DNA of 64,000 nt from Pelagibacterales bacterium SAG-MED47 (lineage in GTDB: Bacteria; Pseudomonadota; Alphaproteobacteria; Pelagibacterales; Pelagibacteraceae), in the NCBI GenBank assembly GCA_014653355.1, contig JACWEO010000005.1, positions 1-64,000 of the forward strand, read 5' to 3'. A model generated the notes under the pieces. It was not told the origin of the DNA. It saw only the letters and a program-made list of their open reading frames with translations, and did no database searches. Below are positions 1 to 8,041 of this stretch, piece by piece; positions within the stretch are counted from its first letter, which is position 1, and each line of letters begins with the position of its first letter. The translations under genes and the position numbers were made by a program.

Positions 1-59
1 TTTCCAAAAATAACTCTTTTATATAACCAAAGCATATAGGCAGCCCCTATTATCATGTC
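1..59 (-). pseudogene. nuoM: Inverted internal fragment of nuoM (complex I subunit M)
   Basis: Read on the minus strand from about position 59, this stretch encodes DMIIGAAYMLWLYKRVIFG without a stop. That is the well-known internal NuoM signature (alphaproteobacterial NuoM has a GAAY-LWLYRR-V-FG segment shortly before its C-terminus). On the plus strand all three frames contain stops here. The true NuoM C-terminus lies immediately to the right on the opposite strand, so the fragment is inverted relative to its own gene. A palindromic CTAG at 59-62 sits at the join. An inverted chimeric join at a contig end, as made by multiple displacement amplification or misassembly, explains it best. A real inversion is possible but less likely. 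The assignment rests on motif recall, not alignment. Confidence 0.75.
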
Positions 60-172
60 TAGTTATTCCAACTTTATTTTTTGGTTTTTACCCAGAACCT
101 TTAATTAGTACAATTGAAGTTTCTGTTAGTAACTTAATAAAAAATTATAATATTAATTTAACAAATTTTTAA
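59..172 (+). CDS. nuoM: NADH-quinone oxidoreductase subunit M, C-terminal end only
   Basis: The frame ending at the TAA at 170-172 reads LVIPTLFFGFYPEPL followed by a short tail ending NYNINLTNF. The FFGFYPEPL segment is typical of the last transmembrane helix and C-terminus of NuoM, the antiporter-like proton-pumping subunit M of complex I. The stop lies 1 bp before the nuoN start, matching the normal nuoM-nuoN order. The frame cannot be followed further left: an in-frame TAA sits at 11-13, and positions 1-59 are an inverted nuoM piece from further upstream in the same gene. The 30-40 residues that should separate the two pieces are absent. Confidence 0.8.
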   Translation, partial: LVIPTLFFGFYPEPLISTIEVSVSNLIKNYNINLTNF

Positions 173-173
173 A

Positions 174-1592
174 ATGGCAAATCTAGAGTTGGTTTTTACA
201 GAAATTTTTATCTCCTTATCAATAATGTTTTTACTGATTTTAGGTGTTTTTAAAAAAGATAGTTCTAAATTAATATATAATTCTTCGTTAATAGTTCTAC
301 TTATTGCTGCAGTCATTACACTAAATGAAACTTTAGGTATTGAAAAAATGCTTTTATTTAATGGTAGCTTTATAATTGATTACTTATCCTCGTTTATGAA
401 AATAATGGTCTTACTGTCTACATTTTTGGTTTTGACAATTTCTTCAAATTATCTAAAGATTTTCAAAATTTTTAAAATTGAATATCCAATCTTAATCTTG
501 AGTTCAGTTTTAGGGATGATGATAATGATAAGTTCTAATGATCTAATTGTTTTTTATATGGGTTTAGAACTTCAATCATTAGCCTTGTACGTTCTCGCTA
601 CTTTTAATAGAGATCAACTCAAATCCTCCGAAGCTGGATTAAAATATTTTGTTCTAAGTGCATTATCCTCAGGTTTATTACTTTATGGTTGTTCGTTAAT
701 ATATGGTTTTACAGGTTCTACAAACTTTAATTTAATAGCTAATCAATTAAATGATAGTGAATATGCATTAACTTTTGGAATTGTTTTTATTTTAGTTGGC
801 TTAGCATTTAAAATCTCTGCAGTTCCATTTCATATGTGGGCACCAGACGTTTACGAAGGATCACCAACATCTGTTACTTTATTTTTTACTATGGTACCTA
901 AAATAGCTGCTCTTACTATATTTATAAGGTTTTTATACGTCCCTTTTTTAAGTTTGATTGAACAATGGCAAATGATAATAATTTTTTTGTCGATTGCATC
1001 TATGCTCTTTGGTGCAATTGCTGCTATCGGACAAACTAATATTAAAAGACTTATAGCTTACAGTTCAATAAGTCATGTTGGTTATGCATTAGCGGGACTA
1101 GCCACAGGTACGAATGATGGAATTCAAACTTCAGTAATCTATATTACTATATATATAATTATGAATTTAGGGTTATTTTCATGCTTGTTAATGATGAAAA
1201 GAAATAATGAATATTATGAAAGTATAGAAGATTTATCTGGACTATCAAAGAATCATCCTTTGTTATCTTTATCATTGTTGGTAATTTTATTTTCATTAGC
1301 TGGTATTCCGCCGTTGGCAGGTTTTTTTGCTAAGTTTTATATTTTTAAGTCTGTTTTAGAACAATCAATGTATTTCCTTGCTATAGTAGGCTTATTATCA
1401 ACGGTTGTAGCTGCCTTTTATTATTTGAGAATTATTAAGATTATGTATTTTGATAAAGAAAAAGAAAAATACGATACAGATCATAATTTGTGGTTAAAGT
1501 TTTCACTTACAGCCACTACTTTAATGATCTTAACATACGTTGTATTTCCTAGTCAATTAATTGAATTAGTTGCTAGAATAAATATTATTTAA
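174..1592 (+). CDS. nuoN: NADH-quinone oxidoreductase subunit N
   Basis: This is the 472-residue antiporter-like subunit N of respiratory complex I, one of the membrane-arm proton channels. The protein is almost wholly hydrophobic with about 14 predicted membrane segments. Hallmarks are YMGLELQSLALYVLATF (channel glutamate at Glu132), the lysine in GLKYFVLSALSSG (Lys157), and the strongly conserved VPFHMWAPDVYEGSPTSVT around residues 215-235. Length is normal for the family. It starts 1 bp after the nuoM stop and its TAA overlaps the birA ATG (TAATG), so translation is probably coupled along the operon. It is the last nuo gene, as usual. Confidence 0.97.
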   Translation: MANLELVFTEIFISLSIMFLLILGVFKKDSSKLIYNSSLIVLLIAAVITLNETLGIEKMLLFNGSFIIDYLSSFMKIMVLLSTFLVLTISSNYLKIFKIFKIEYPILILSSVLGMMIMISSNDLIVFYMGLELQSLALYVLATFNRDQLKSSEAGLKYFVLSALSSGLLLYGCSLIYGFTGSTNFNLIANQLNDSEYALTFGIVFILVGLAFKISAVPFHMWAPDVYEGSPTSVTLFFTMVPKIAALTIFIRFLYVPFLSLIEQWQMIIIFLSIASMLFGAIAAIGQTNIKRLIAYSSISHVGYALAGLATGTNDGIQTSVIYITIYIIMNLGLFSCLLMMKRNNEYYESIEDLSGLSKNHPLLSLSLLVILFSLAGIPPLAGFFAKFYIFKSVLEQSMYFLAIVGLLSTVVAAFYYLRIIKIMYFDKEKEKYDTDHNLWLKFSLTATTLMILTYVVFPSQLIELVARINII

Positions 1593-2134
1593 TGAAATTT
1601 AAAATTTTTAGGTTTAAAAAAGTTAAAAGTACAAACAGAACAGCGATAAGAATTATCAAAAAATTAAATTTAGACCATGGAATGATTATTTCTGAAACAC
1701 AAACAAATGGAAAAGGTCAATACGGAAAAAAATGGATTTCCTACAAAGGGAACTTATTTGTTAGTTTTTTTTATAAAATTGATTATGTTAATATTTCTAT
1801 TAAAAAAATTACAAAAATTAATTGTTTATTGGTAAAAAAATTATTATCTTTTTATTATAAAGGAAAAATTGTAATTAAAAAACCTAATGATTTATTTATA
1901 GAAAAAAAAAAGATTAGTGGAATATTGCAAGAAACTTTAAATAAATTTAAAAAGAAGTATTTAATTATAGGAATTGGTATTAACCTGATAAAAAATCCTA
2001 ATATTAAGAATTATCCAACAACAAATCTTAGTGAATTTATTGATAATAAAATATCAAAAAAAGGAGTCGAAAATAAATTGAAAAAAATTTTTGAACTAAA
2101 TTTAGACACATTGAACAAATCAAGAACTCAATAG
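1592..2134 (+). CDS. birA: Biotin--[acetyl-CoA-carboxylase] ligase, minimal catalytic form
   Basis: BirA activates biotin to biotinyl-AMP and attaches it to the carrier lysine of acetyl-CoA carboxylase. Visible motifs are the adenylate-binding loop GKGQYGKKW (residues 40-48), KKPNDLFIEKKKISGIL with the biotin-binding lysine near residue 107, and IGIGINL (127-132). There is no N-terminal helix-turn-helix, so it is not a BirA-type repressor. At 180 residues it also ends just after the catalytic core and appears to lack the small C-terminal SH3-like domain. Alphaproteobacterial homologues are usually around 250 residues. coaX starts 3 bp after the stop, leaving no room for a lost tail. The position after nuoN is typical of alphaproteobacteria. 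Confidence 0.9.
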   Translation: MKFKIFRFKKVKSTNRTAIRIIKKLNLDHGMIISETQTNGKGQYGKKWISYKGNLFVSFFYKIDYVNISIKKITKINCLLVKKLLSFYYKGKIVIKKPNDLFIEKKKISGILQETLNKFKKKYLIIGIGINLIKNPNIKNYPTTNLSEFIDNKISKKGVENKLKKIFELNLDTLNKSRTQ

Positions 2135-2137
2135 ACG

Positions 2138-2884
2138 ATGTATATTTTAGGAGATATAGGCAATTCTGAAACAAAAGTTTTTTTAGTAAACTCAAAATAT
2201 AAAATTCTAAGAAATGTAAATTTTCCATCAAAAAGAATCAATAATAGGATTTTGATTTCTAAATTTAACTTATTGATAAGAGACTATAAAAGTATTGAAA
2301 AAATTTTATTTTGTAGCGTTGTACCAAAAACTTTTTTTTTCATAAAAGATTTTTTATCAAAAAAAATTAAAAAAAAATGCTATGAGGTTAAAGACTTGAA
2401 ACTCAAAACTTTACTTAATATAGCTGTTAATTATCATCAAGTAGGTTCTGACAGAATAACAAATGCAATTGGTTTATTAAATAATAAGAATAACTTTATA
2501 ATTTTGGATTTTGGAACTGCGACAACTTTTGATGTCTTAATAAAAAATACTTACAAAGGTGGTATTATTGCACCAGGTATCAAACTATCATTGAATACGC
2601 TATCGGATGAGGCATCTTTAATACCTAAAATTAATTTGAAGAAGATTAAAAAAATTATAGGATCTGACACTATAAGTGCTGTTAGGTCTGGATTTTTCTG
2701 GGGTTATGCAGGTTTAATTGACAATATTATTAAATTGATTAAGAAAGAAACAAATAAATCTTTTAAATTAGTCATTACTGGTGGCTTTTCAGATTTATTC
2801 AAAAATTCAATTAAAACAAAAGCAATACAAAATAAAAATATCACTATAAAAGGCCTTATTAAAATTTCTAAATTGATTATATAA
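2138..2884 (+). CDS. coaX: Type III pantothenate kinase
   Basis: This kinase phosphorylates pantothenate, the first step of coenzyme A synthesis. It belongs to the CoaX type, an ASKHA-fold enzyme. The N-terminus DIGNSETK (residues 6-13) is the phosphate-binding loop. GSDRITNAIG carries the catalytic aspartate (Asp105), and LDFGTATTFDV (123-133) is the second ATPase motif with the monovalent-cation aspartate. GGIIAPGI follows, as expected. The length of 248 is normal. It lies between birA and rnj, a common alphaproteobacterial arrangement, and its TAA is directly followed by the rnj ATG. Confidence 0.95.
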   Translation: MYILGDIGNSETKVFLVNSKYKILRNVNFPSKRINNRILISKFNLLIRDYKSIEKILFCSVVPKTFFFIKDFLSKKIKKKCYEVKDLKLKTLLNIAVNYHQVGSDRITNAIGLLNNKNNFIILDFGTATTFDVLIKNTYKGGIIAPGIKLSLNTLSDEASLIPKINLKKIKKIIGSDTISAVRSGFFWGYAGLIDNIIKLIKKETNKSFKLVITGGFSDLFKNSIKTKAIQNKNITIKGLIKISKLII

Positions 2885-4543
2885 ATGAAAGATGAATTAT
2901 TATTTTGCCCCTTAGGTGGTTCTGGAGAAATTGGAATGAATATGAACCTATTCGGGTATGGTCCTACTGAAGATCATAAATGGATAATGGTAGATATTGG
3001 TGTAACTTTTGCGGATGACTCAATTCCAGGTATAGATTTAATTTATCCTGATCCAGGTTTTATTATTGAAAGAAAAGAAAATTTATTAGGTATTGTGTTA
3101 ACCCATGCTCATGAAGACCATATAGGAGCAATAGCCCACTTGTGGCCTAAACTTAAATGTAAAATTTATGCAACTCCATTTACAGCATTATTAATAAAAG
3201 AAAAATTCAAAGAAAAGCACATAGATATTTCAAAAGATTTAATAATTGTTGAATTAAATGGTAAAATTTATTTAGAACCATTCGATATAGAATATATTAC
3301 TTTAACTCATTCAATTTTAGAGCCAAATGGTTTAAGAATTAAAACTCCAGCAGGCGTAATTCTGCACACAGGTGACTGGAAAGTTGATCCCAATCCTTTA
3401 GTAGGTGAAGATATAAATTCCAAAAGACTTAAAGAAATAGGTAACGAAGGTGTGCTTGCTATGATTTGTGACTCAACAAACGTATTTAGTCCTGGAAGGT
3501 CTGGTTCAGAATTAGACGTTAGAAAAAATTTACTAAATATCATGAGTAGATTAAAGAAAAAAATCATAATTACTTCATTTGCATCAAATGTAGCAAGAAT
3601 GGAAACAGCATTTTATTGTGCTAAAATGACTGGAAGACAAATTTCTTTAGTAGGTAGATCGATGCATAGAATTTATAAAGCTGCGAGACAATGTGGTTAT
3701 TTAAAAAATACAATTGAACCTATTGATGCGAGAGAAGCAAAAAATTTATCAAGAGATAAAATAGTTTATTTATGTACGGGAAGCCAAGGTGAACCTATGG
3801 GTGCTATGATGAGAATATCAAGTTATATTCACCCTGATGTTTTTATAGAAAAAGGTGATGCGGTTATTTTTTCTTCAAAAATAATTCCAGGTAATGAAAA
3901 AAAACTATATAAACTTCATAATCAACTTGTTAAAGATGGAATAGAAGTCATTTCAGAAGAGACAGAATTTATTCATGTTTCTGGTCATCCAAATAGAGAA
4001 GATCTAAAAGATATGTACCAATGGGTAAAACCTAAATGTGTTATTCCAGTTCATGGAGAACATAGGCACATGATTGAACATATTAATTTTGCGAAAGAAA
4101 TGCAGGTACCTCATCCAGTCCAAGTAGAAAATGGAGATATAGTAAAACTATACCCAGGAGAAAAGCCAGAAGTTTACGATAAAGCTCCAAGTGGAAGATT
4201 ATTTTTAGATGGGAACATTAGTGTAGAAGAAGATTCTCAGTCAATAAAGGATAGAAAAAACTTAGGCTCAAACGGATATTTAGAAATAACTATCTTGATT
4301 ACACCCAAAGGAAATATACACAATAGTCCCATAGCGACATTTAGAGGTTTACCAATTTATGAAAAAGAAGAATTTATTTATGGGTTAGAGGATGAAATTG
4401 AAAAGACAACAAGATCTTTTAAACTTGGTAACAAGCAACAAGAACATAGTCTGATTGATGCTCTCAAAATATCCTGTAGAAAATTCACAAAAGAAAAGAC
4501 AGGAAAAAAACCATTTACAAATATTAATTTAGTTAAAATTTAA
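2885..4543 (+). CDS. rnj: Ribonuclease J family metallo-beta-lactamase nuclease
   Basis: RNase J is a zinc-dependent endo- and 5'-3' exoribonuclease used in RNA processing and decay. The protein (552 residues) carries HAHEDHIGA (residues 74-82), the metallo-beta-lactamase zinc motif, then HTGDWKVDP, CDSTN, the beta-CASP region with LCTGSQGEPMGAM, and VSGHPNREDL followed by PVHGEHRHM. This is the full set of RNase J landmarks. The C-terminal domain is present. The start is fixed by the preceding coaX stop (no gap) and the family-like MKDELLFCPLGGSGEIGMN. The stop overlaps the next ATG by 1 bp. Confidence 0.95.
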   Translation: MKDELLFCPLGGSGEIGMNMNLFGYGPTEDHKWIMVDIGVTFADDSIPGIDLIYPDPGFIIERKENLLGIVLTHAHEDHIGAIAHLWPKLKCKIYATPFTALLIKEKFKEKHIDISKDLIIVELNGKIYLEPFDIEYITLTHSILEPNGLRIKTPAGVILHTGDWKVDPNPLVGEDINSKRLKEIGNEGVLAMICDSTNVFSPGRSGSELDVRKNLLNIMSRLKKKIIITSFASNVARMETAFYCAKMTGRQISLVGRSMHRIYKAARQCGYLKNTIEPIDAREAKNLSRDKIVYLCTGSQGEPMGAMMRISSYIHPDVFIEKGDAVIFSSKIIPGNEKKLYKLHNQLVKDGIEVISEETEFIHVSGHPNREDLKDMYQWVKPKCVIPVHGEHRHMIEHINFAKEMQVPHPVQVENGDIVKLYPGEKPEVYDKAPSGRLFLDGNISVEEDSQSIKDRKNLGSNGYLEITILITPKGNIHNSPIATFRGLPIYEKEEFIYGLEDEIEKTTRSFKLGNKQQEHSLIDALKISCRKFTKEKTGKKPFTNINLVKI

Positions 4544-4788
4544 TGAGTCCTACAGGATTAGCTATAATCTATATTATAATATGGTGGATTGTTTTTTTTG
4601 CAATTTTACCAATTGATGTAGAAAGAAAAAAAATGGTTAAAATAGATGGTGAAGATCCCGGCTCACCTGAAAATCCAAAAATGTTGAAGAAATTCGTTTA
4701 TTGTACAGGTATAACAACAGTTTTGTTTCTAATTATTTATTTATTAATGAAATTTGAATATTTGAATTTAAGAAATATAATCACTTAA
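4543..4788 (+). CDS. DUF1467 family small membrane protein
   Basis: This 81-residue protein has two predicted membrane helices (about residues 5-25 and 52-72). The short loop between them is polar and contains GEDPGSPENP. The pattern WWIVFFAILP near the N-terminus and the GSPxxP loop are typical of the alphaproteobacterial DUF1467 family, whose function is unknown. It sits between rnj and proS, the usual place for this family, which supports the call. It overlaps the rnj stop by 1 bp and precedes the proS ATG by 1 bp. I assign no function. Confidence 0.85.
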   Translation: MSPTGLAIIYIIIWWIVFFAILPIDVERKKMVKIDGEDPGSPENPKMLKKFVYCTGITTVLFLIIYLLMKFEYLNLRNIIT

Positions 4789-4789
4789 T

Positions 4790-6124
4790 ATGTTTATTTC
4801 TAAATCATTTATTCCTATTCTTAAAAATAATCCATCTGAAGCAAAGATAAAATCTCACCAGTTAATGTTAAGAGTTGGAATGATAAAACAATCATCGGCA
4901 GGTATTTACTCATGGTTACCTTTAGGTTTTAAGGTAATGAAAAAGATTGAAAAAATTGTAAGAGAGGAACAAAATAAAATTGGTGCTCAAGAGATTTTAA
5001 TGCCAACAATACAATCTAGTGAAATTTGGAAAGAAAGTGGAAGATATGAGGATTATGGAGAAGAAATGCTTAGAATCAAAGATCGTCAAGATCGTGAAAT
5101 GTTGTACGGTCCTACTAATGAAGAACTTGTAACTGATATTTTTAGATCTTCTGTAAAATCTTATAAATCTCTTCCTCAACTCTTATATCATATTCAGTGG
5201 AAATTTAGGGACGAGATAAGACCTAGATTTGGTATCATGAGAGGTAGAGAATTTTACATGAAAGATGCTTACTCTTTTGATATAAACGATGAAGAGGCAT
5301 TATTTTCTTATAATAAGTTTTATTTATCTTATTTAAAAACTTTCAAAAGATTGGATCTTATAGCTATTCCAATGGCAGCAGATACGGGACCTATAGGAGG
5401 AAATCTTTCACATGAATTTATTATTCTTGCTGAAACTGGTGAAAGTAAAATTTATACAGATAAAAGAATTTTTGACTTAAATAGTGAGGGTACAAAATTA
5501 GAGAAAAAATCTCTTAAAGAATTAAGAGAAAAATATGAACAATTTTATTCAGTAACTGATGAAAAATTTGATAAAAAAGAATTTGAGAAAAAAATAAGTG
5601 AACCAAATCGTTTAATTACTAAAGGCATAGAAGTTGGCCATATTTTTTACTTTGGAGATAAATATTCTAAAGCGATGGGAGCATCTGTTGATTTGCCAGA
5701 GAGTAAAAAAGATTTTGTTAAAATGGGTTCTTATGGAATAGGAGTTTCTAGACTTGTAGGTGCTATTATAGAGGCAAAATATGATGAAAAAAATGAAGTC
5801 ATGAAATGGCCAATTTCTGTTGCTCCATATGATGTATCAATAATTCCTATGATAAATAAAAATGATATATCAGCACTTGAAAAAGCTAATAAGATTAATT
5901 TTGAGTTTGCGAAGAATAATATCGAAGCAATAATTGATGATACTGATGAAAATTTTTCATCAAAGATTAAAAAAATGAATTTAATAGGTGCACCATATCA
6001 AGTTATTATTGGCAAACAAAAAGATGGAGATTTGCTGGAATTTAAAGAAATTGGAAAAGAAGCTAAAAGAATTAATTTAGTTGAAATTATTAAGATAATT
6101 AAAGAACAAAAAGCAGGAAATTGA
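4790..6124 (+). CDS. proS: Prolyl-tRNA synthetase, short alphaproteobacterial form
   Basis: This class II aminoacyl-tRNA synthetase charges tRNA-Pro. Recognisable parts are the N-terminal KSSAGIYSWLPLGFKVMKKI-like segment, GPTNEELVTDIFR (about residues 107-119), motif 2 with RDEIRPRFGIMRGREFYMKD, motif 3 near MGSYGIGVSRLVGAIIE, and an anticodon-binding domain at the C-terminus. At 444 residues it lacks the large editing insertion found in the 570-residue E. coli enzyme, as is usual for alphaproteobacteria. Its TGA overlaps the TTG start of lolC. Confidence 0.96.
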   Translation: MFISKSFIPILKNNPSEAKIKSHQLMLRVGMIKQSSAGIYSWLPLGFKVMKKIEKIVREEQNKIGAQEILMPTIQSSEIWKESGRYEDYGEEMLRIKDRQDREMLYGPTNEELVTDIFRSSVKSYKSLPQLLYHIQWKFRDEIRPRFGIMRGREFYMKDAYSFDINDEEALFSYNKFYLSYLKTFKRLDLIAIPMAADTGPIGGNLSHEFIILAETGESKIYTDKRIFDLNSEGTKLEKKSLKELREKYEQFYSVTDEKFDKKEFEKKISEPNRLITKGIEVGHIFYFGDKYSKAMGASVDLPESKKDFVKMGSYGIGVSRLVGAIIEAKYDEKNEVMKWPISVAPYDVSIIPMINKNDISALEKANKINFEFAKNNIEAIIDDTDENFSSKIKKMNLIGAPYQVIIGKQKDGDLLEFKEIGKEAKRINLVEIIKIIKEQKAGN

Positions 6125-7350
6125 TTTCTACATTAGAAAAAGAAATTACATTTAGATTTTTAAAAGCTAGAAAAAAAGATGGCTTTCTAAATATTATTTC
6201 TATTTTTTCATTTATTGGTATTAGTCTTGGTGTTGCAGTTCTAATAATTGTTATGTCTGTAATGAATGGTTTTAGATCAGAACTAATTAATAAGATTGTT
6301 GGTTTTAACTCACATATTACAGTTAAACCTTATGAAAACCCTATAGATAAAAATTTAATTAATAAAAGTGTTAAGAAAATCTCAAAAGATCTAATTCTTA
6401 GTAATTCTGGTGAAGCAATAATTATTAAAAGTGAAATAACTAAAGGAATATTAATTAGAGGGTATGAAATTGATGATTTCTCAAAATTAGAAATTTTTAA
6501 TAATAATCGATTTATTAGTGATAACAAAACTTTATCAAAAAATCATATTTCGATTGGTAAGGAATTAAGTTTTACTCTTGATTTGGAAGTTGGTGATAAT
6601 ATCACTATAATGTCTTCAGTAGGAGTTGAAACAATTATAGGAAATTTACCAAGACAAAAAACATTTTATGTTTCTTCTATTTTTGAGAGTGGTGTACTTG
6701 ATTTTGATAATAATGTTGTGTTTATTAATCTAGAAACCTTAGAGGAGTTTTTAAATCTTAATAAAACTGATAGAATTTTAGAAATTTACTTAAATAATCC
6801 TCAAAATATTGAAAATCAAAAATTAATTGTTCAAAATAATTTTCCTAATAAATTTGTATATACCTGGTCTGATATGAATAAATCTTTATTTTCAGCTCTT
6901 AAAGTTGAGAGAAATGTAATGTTTATCATTCTATCCTTAATTATTATTGTTGCTGCTTTTAATATCATTTCAGGTCTAACAATTCTTGTAAAAAATAAGA
7001 CACGTGATATTGCAATTTTAAAATCAATTGGAGTTTTAAACAAATCAATAGTTAAAATTTTTTTTTTAATTGGATTTCTTATAGGAACCACAGCCACAAT
7101 TTTTGGTATAATTTTAGGAGTTACATTTTCCATATACGTAGAAAATTTAAGACAATTTTTGAGTTCTGTTTTTAATATTAGTTTGTTTCCAGAGGAAATT
7201 TATTTTCTAAGTACTATGCCATCAGAAATTAATCTATCATCTATTTTTCTAATATCTTTATGTTCTATATTTGTAACAATTATTGTTTCAATATTTCCAG
7301 CTTTAAAGGCTGCTAAATTAGATCCAATCAAAACACTTAAATATGAATAA
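6121..7350 (+). CDS. lolC: Lipoprotein-releasing ABC transporter permease LolC/LolE
   Basis: This is the inner-membrane permease that extracts mature lipoproteins for delivery to the outer membrane, working with LolD. The 409-residue protein has the MacB/LolC layout: one membrane helix at about 25-50, a large periplasmic domain (about 50-265), and three C-terminal helices. The conserved ARGIAILKSIG-like segment appears as TRDIAILKSIGV, and the end KAAKLDPIKTLKYE is diagnostic. Translation probably starts at a TTG (6121-6123) overlapping the proS TGA. The next ATG codons would remove the first helix. Only one permease gene is present, so it probably works as a homodimer. lolD overlaps its 3' end by 8 bp. 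Confidence 0.92.
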   Translation: MISTLEKEITFRFLKARKKDGFLNIISIFSFIGISLGVAVLIIVMSVMNGFRSELINKIVGFNSHITVKPYENPIDKNLINKSVKKISKDLILSNSGEAIIIKSEITKGILIRGYEIDDFSKLEIFNNNRFISDNKTLSKNHISIGKELSFTLDLEVGDNITIMSSVGVETIIGNLPRQKTFYVSSIFESGVLDFDNNVVFINLETLEEFLNLNKTDRILEIYLNNPQNIENQKLIVQNNFPNKFVYTWSDMNKSLFSALKVERNVMFIILSLIIIVAAFNIISGLTILVKNKTRDIAILKSIGVLNKSIVKIFFLIGFLIGTTATIFGIILGVTFSIYVENLRQFLSSVFNISLFPEEIYFLSTMPSEINLSSIFLISLCSIFVTIIVSIFPALKAAKLDPIKTLKYE

Positions 7351-8041
7351 TATAATTAGTCTTTCTAATTTAAATAAATCTTTTGCTGGTTCAAAAAAGA
7401 TTAAAGTACTAAATAAGATATTTTTTAAATTTAAAAAGGGAAAAATTTATTCTCTAATGGGTCCATCAGGTTCTGGCAAATCAACATTATTGAACTTATT
7501 ATCACTTATTGATAGACCTTCATCTGGTTCAATTTTAATTGAAAATAAATTAATTAATTTCAATGATTCAAATAAAAATGATGTTTTGAGAGCAAAAAAG
7601 ATTGGAATCATATATCAACAAGATAACTTACTTAATGATTTCACAGCATTAGAAAATGTCTACTTAGCAAGTTTATCAGGTGGTAATGACAAGGAATTAT
7701 CTAAGTCTAAGGCAAAAAATTTACTTAAAAAAGTTGGGCTTATAAAAAGAGCAAATCATTATCCATCAGAACTTTCTGGTGGTGAGAAACAAAGAATTTC
7801 TATTGCAAGGGCTTTAATTAATGATCCCCAAATAATTTTAGCTGATGAACCAACAGGAAGTTTAGATTTAGAAACGGCAAAAGAAATTTTTGAACTTTTA
7901 AAGAACCAAATAAATTCAAATAGATTGATAATTTTTGCAACCCATAATAGATTTTTTGCTAATAAGTCAGATTTCTTATTGGAAATAGTTAATGGTAGTA
8001 TAAAGATCATTAATGGCCCAGTCGAAAAATCAAAATTTTAA
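7343..8041 (+). CDS. lolD: Lipoprotein-releasing system ATP-binding protein
   Basis: This is the ABC-transporter ATPase that powers LolC. The 232-residue protein has a Walker [10 protein letters not shown] (40-48), a Q-loop YQQDNLL, signature LSGGEKQRISIARAL, Walker B IILADEPTGSLD and a switch histidine in FATHN. It is a single ABC domain without membrane segments. It overlaps the lolC 3' end by 8 bp. Its own last 29 bp are shared, in another frame, with the start of dnaE, which is long even for this compact genome. Confidence 0.95.
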   Translation: MNNIISLSNLNKSFAGSKKIKVLNKIFFKFKKGKIYSLMGPSGSGKSTLLNLLSLIDRPSSGSILIENKLINFNDSNKNDVLRAKKIGIIYQQDNLLNDFTALENVYLASLSGGNDKELSKSKAKNLLKKVGLIKRANHYPSELSGGEKQRISIARALINDPQIILADEPTGSLDLETAKEIFELLKNQINSNRLIIFATHNRFFANKSDFLLEIVNGSIKIINGPVEKSKF

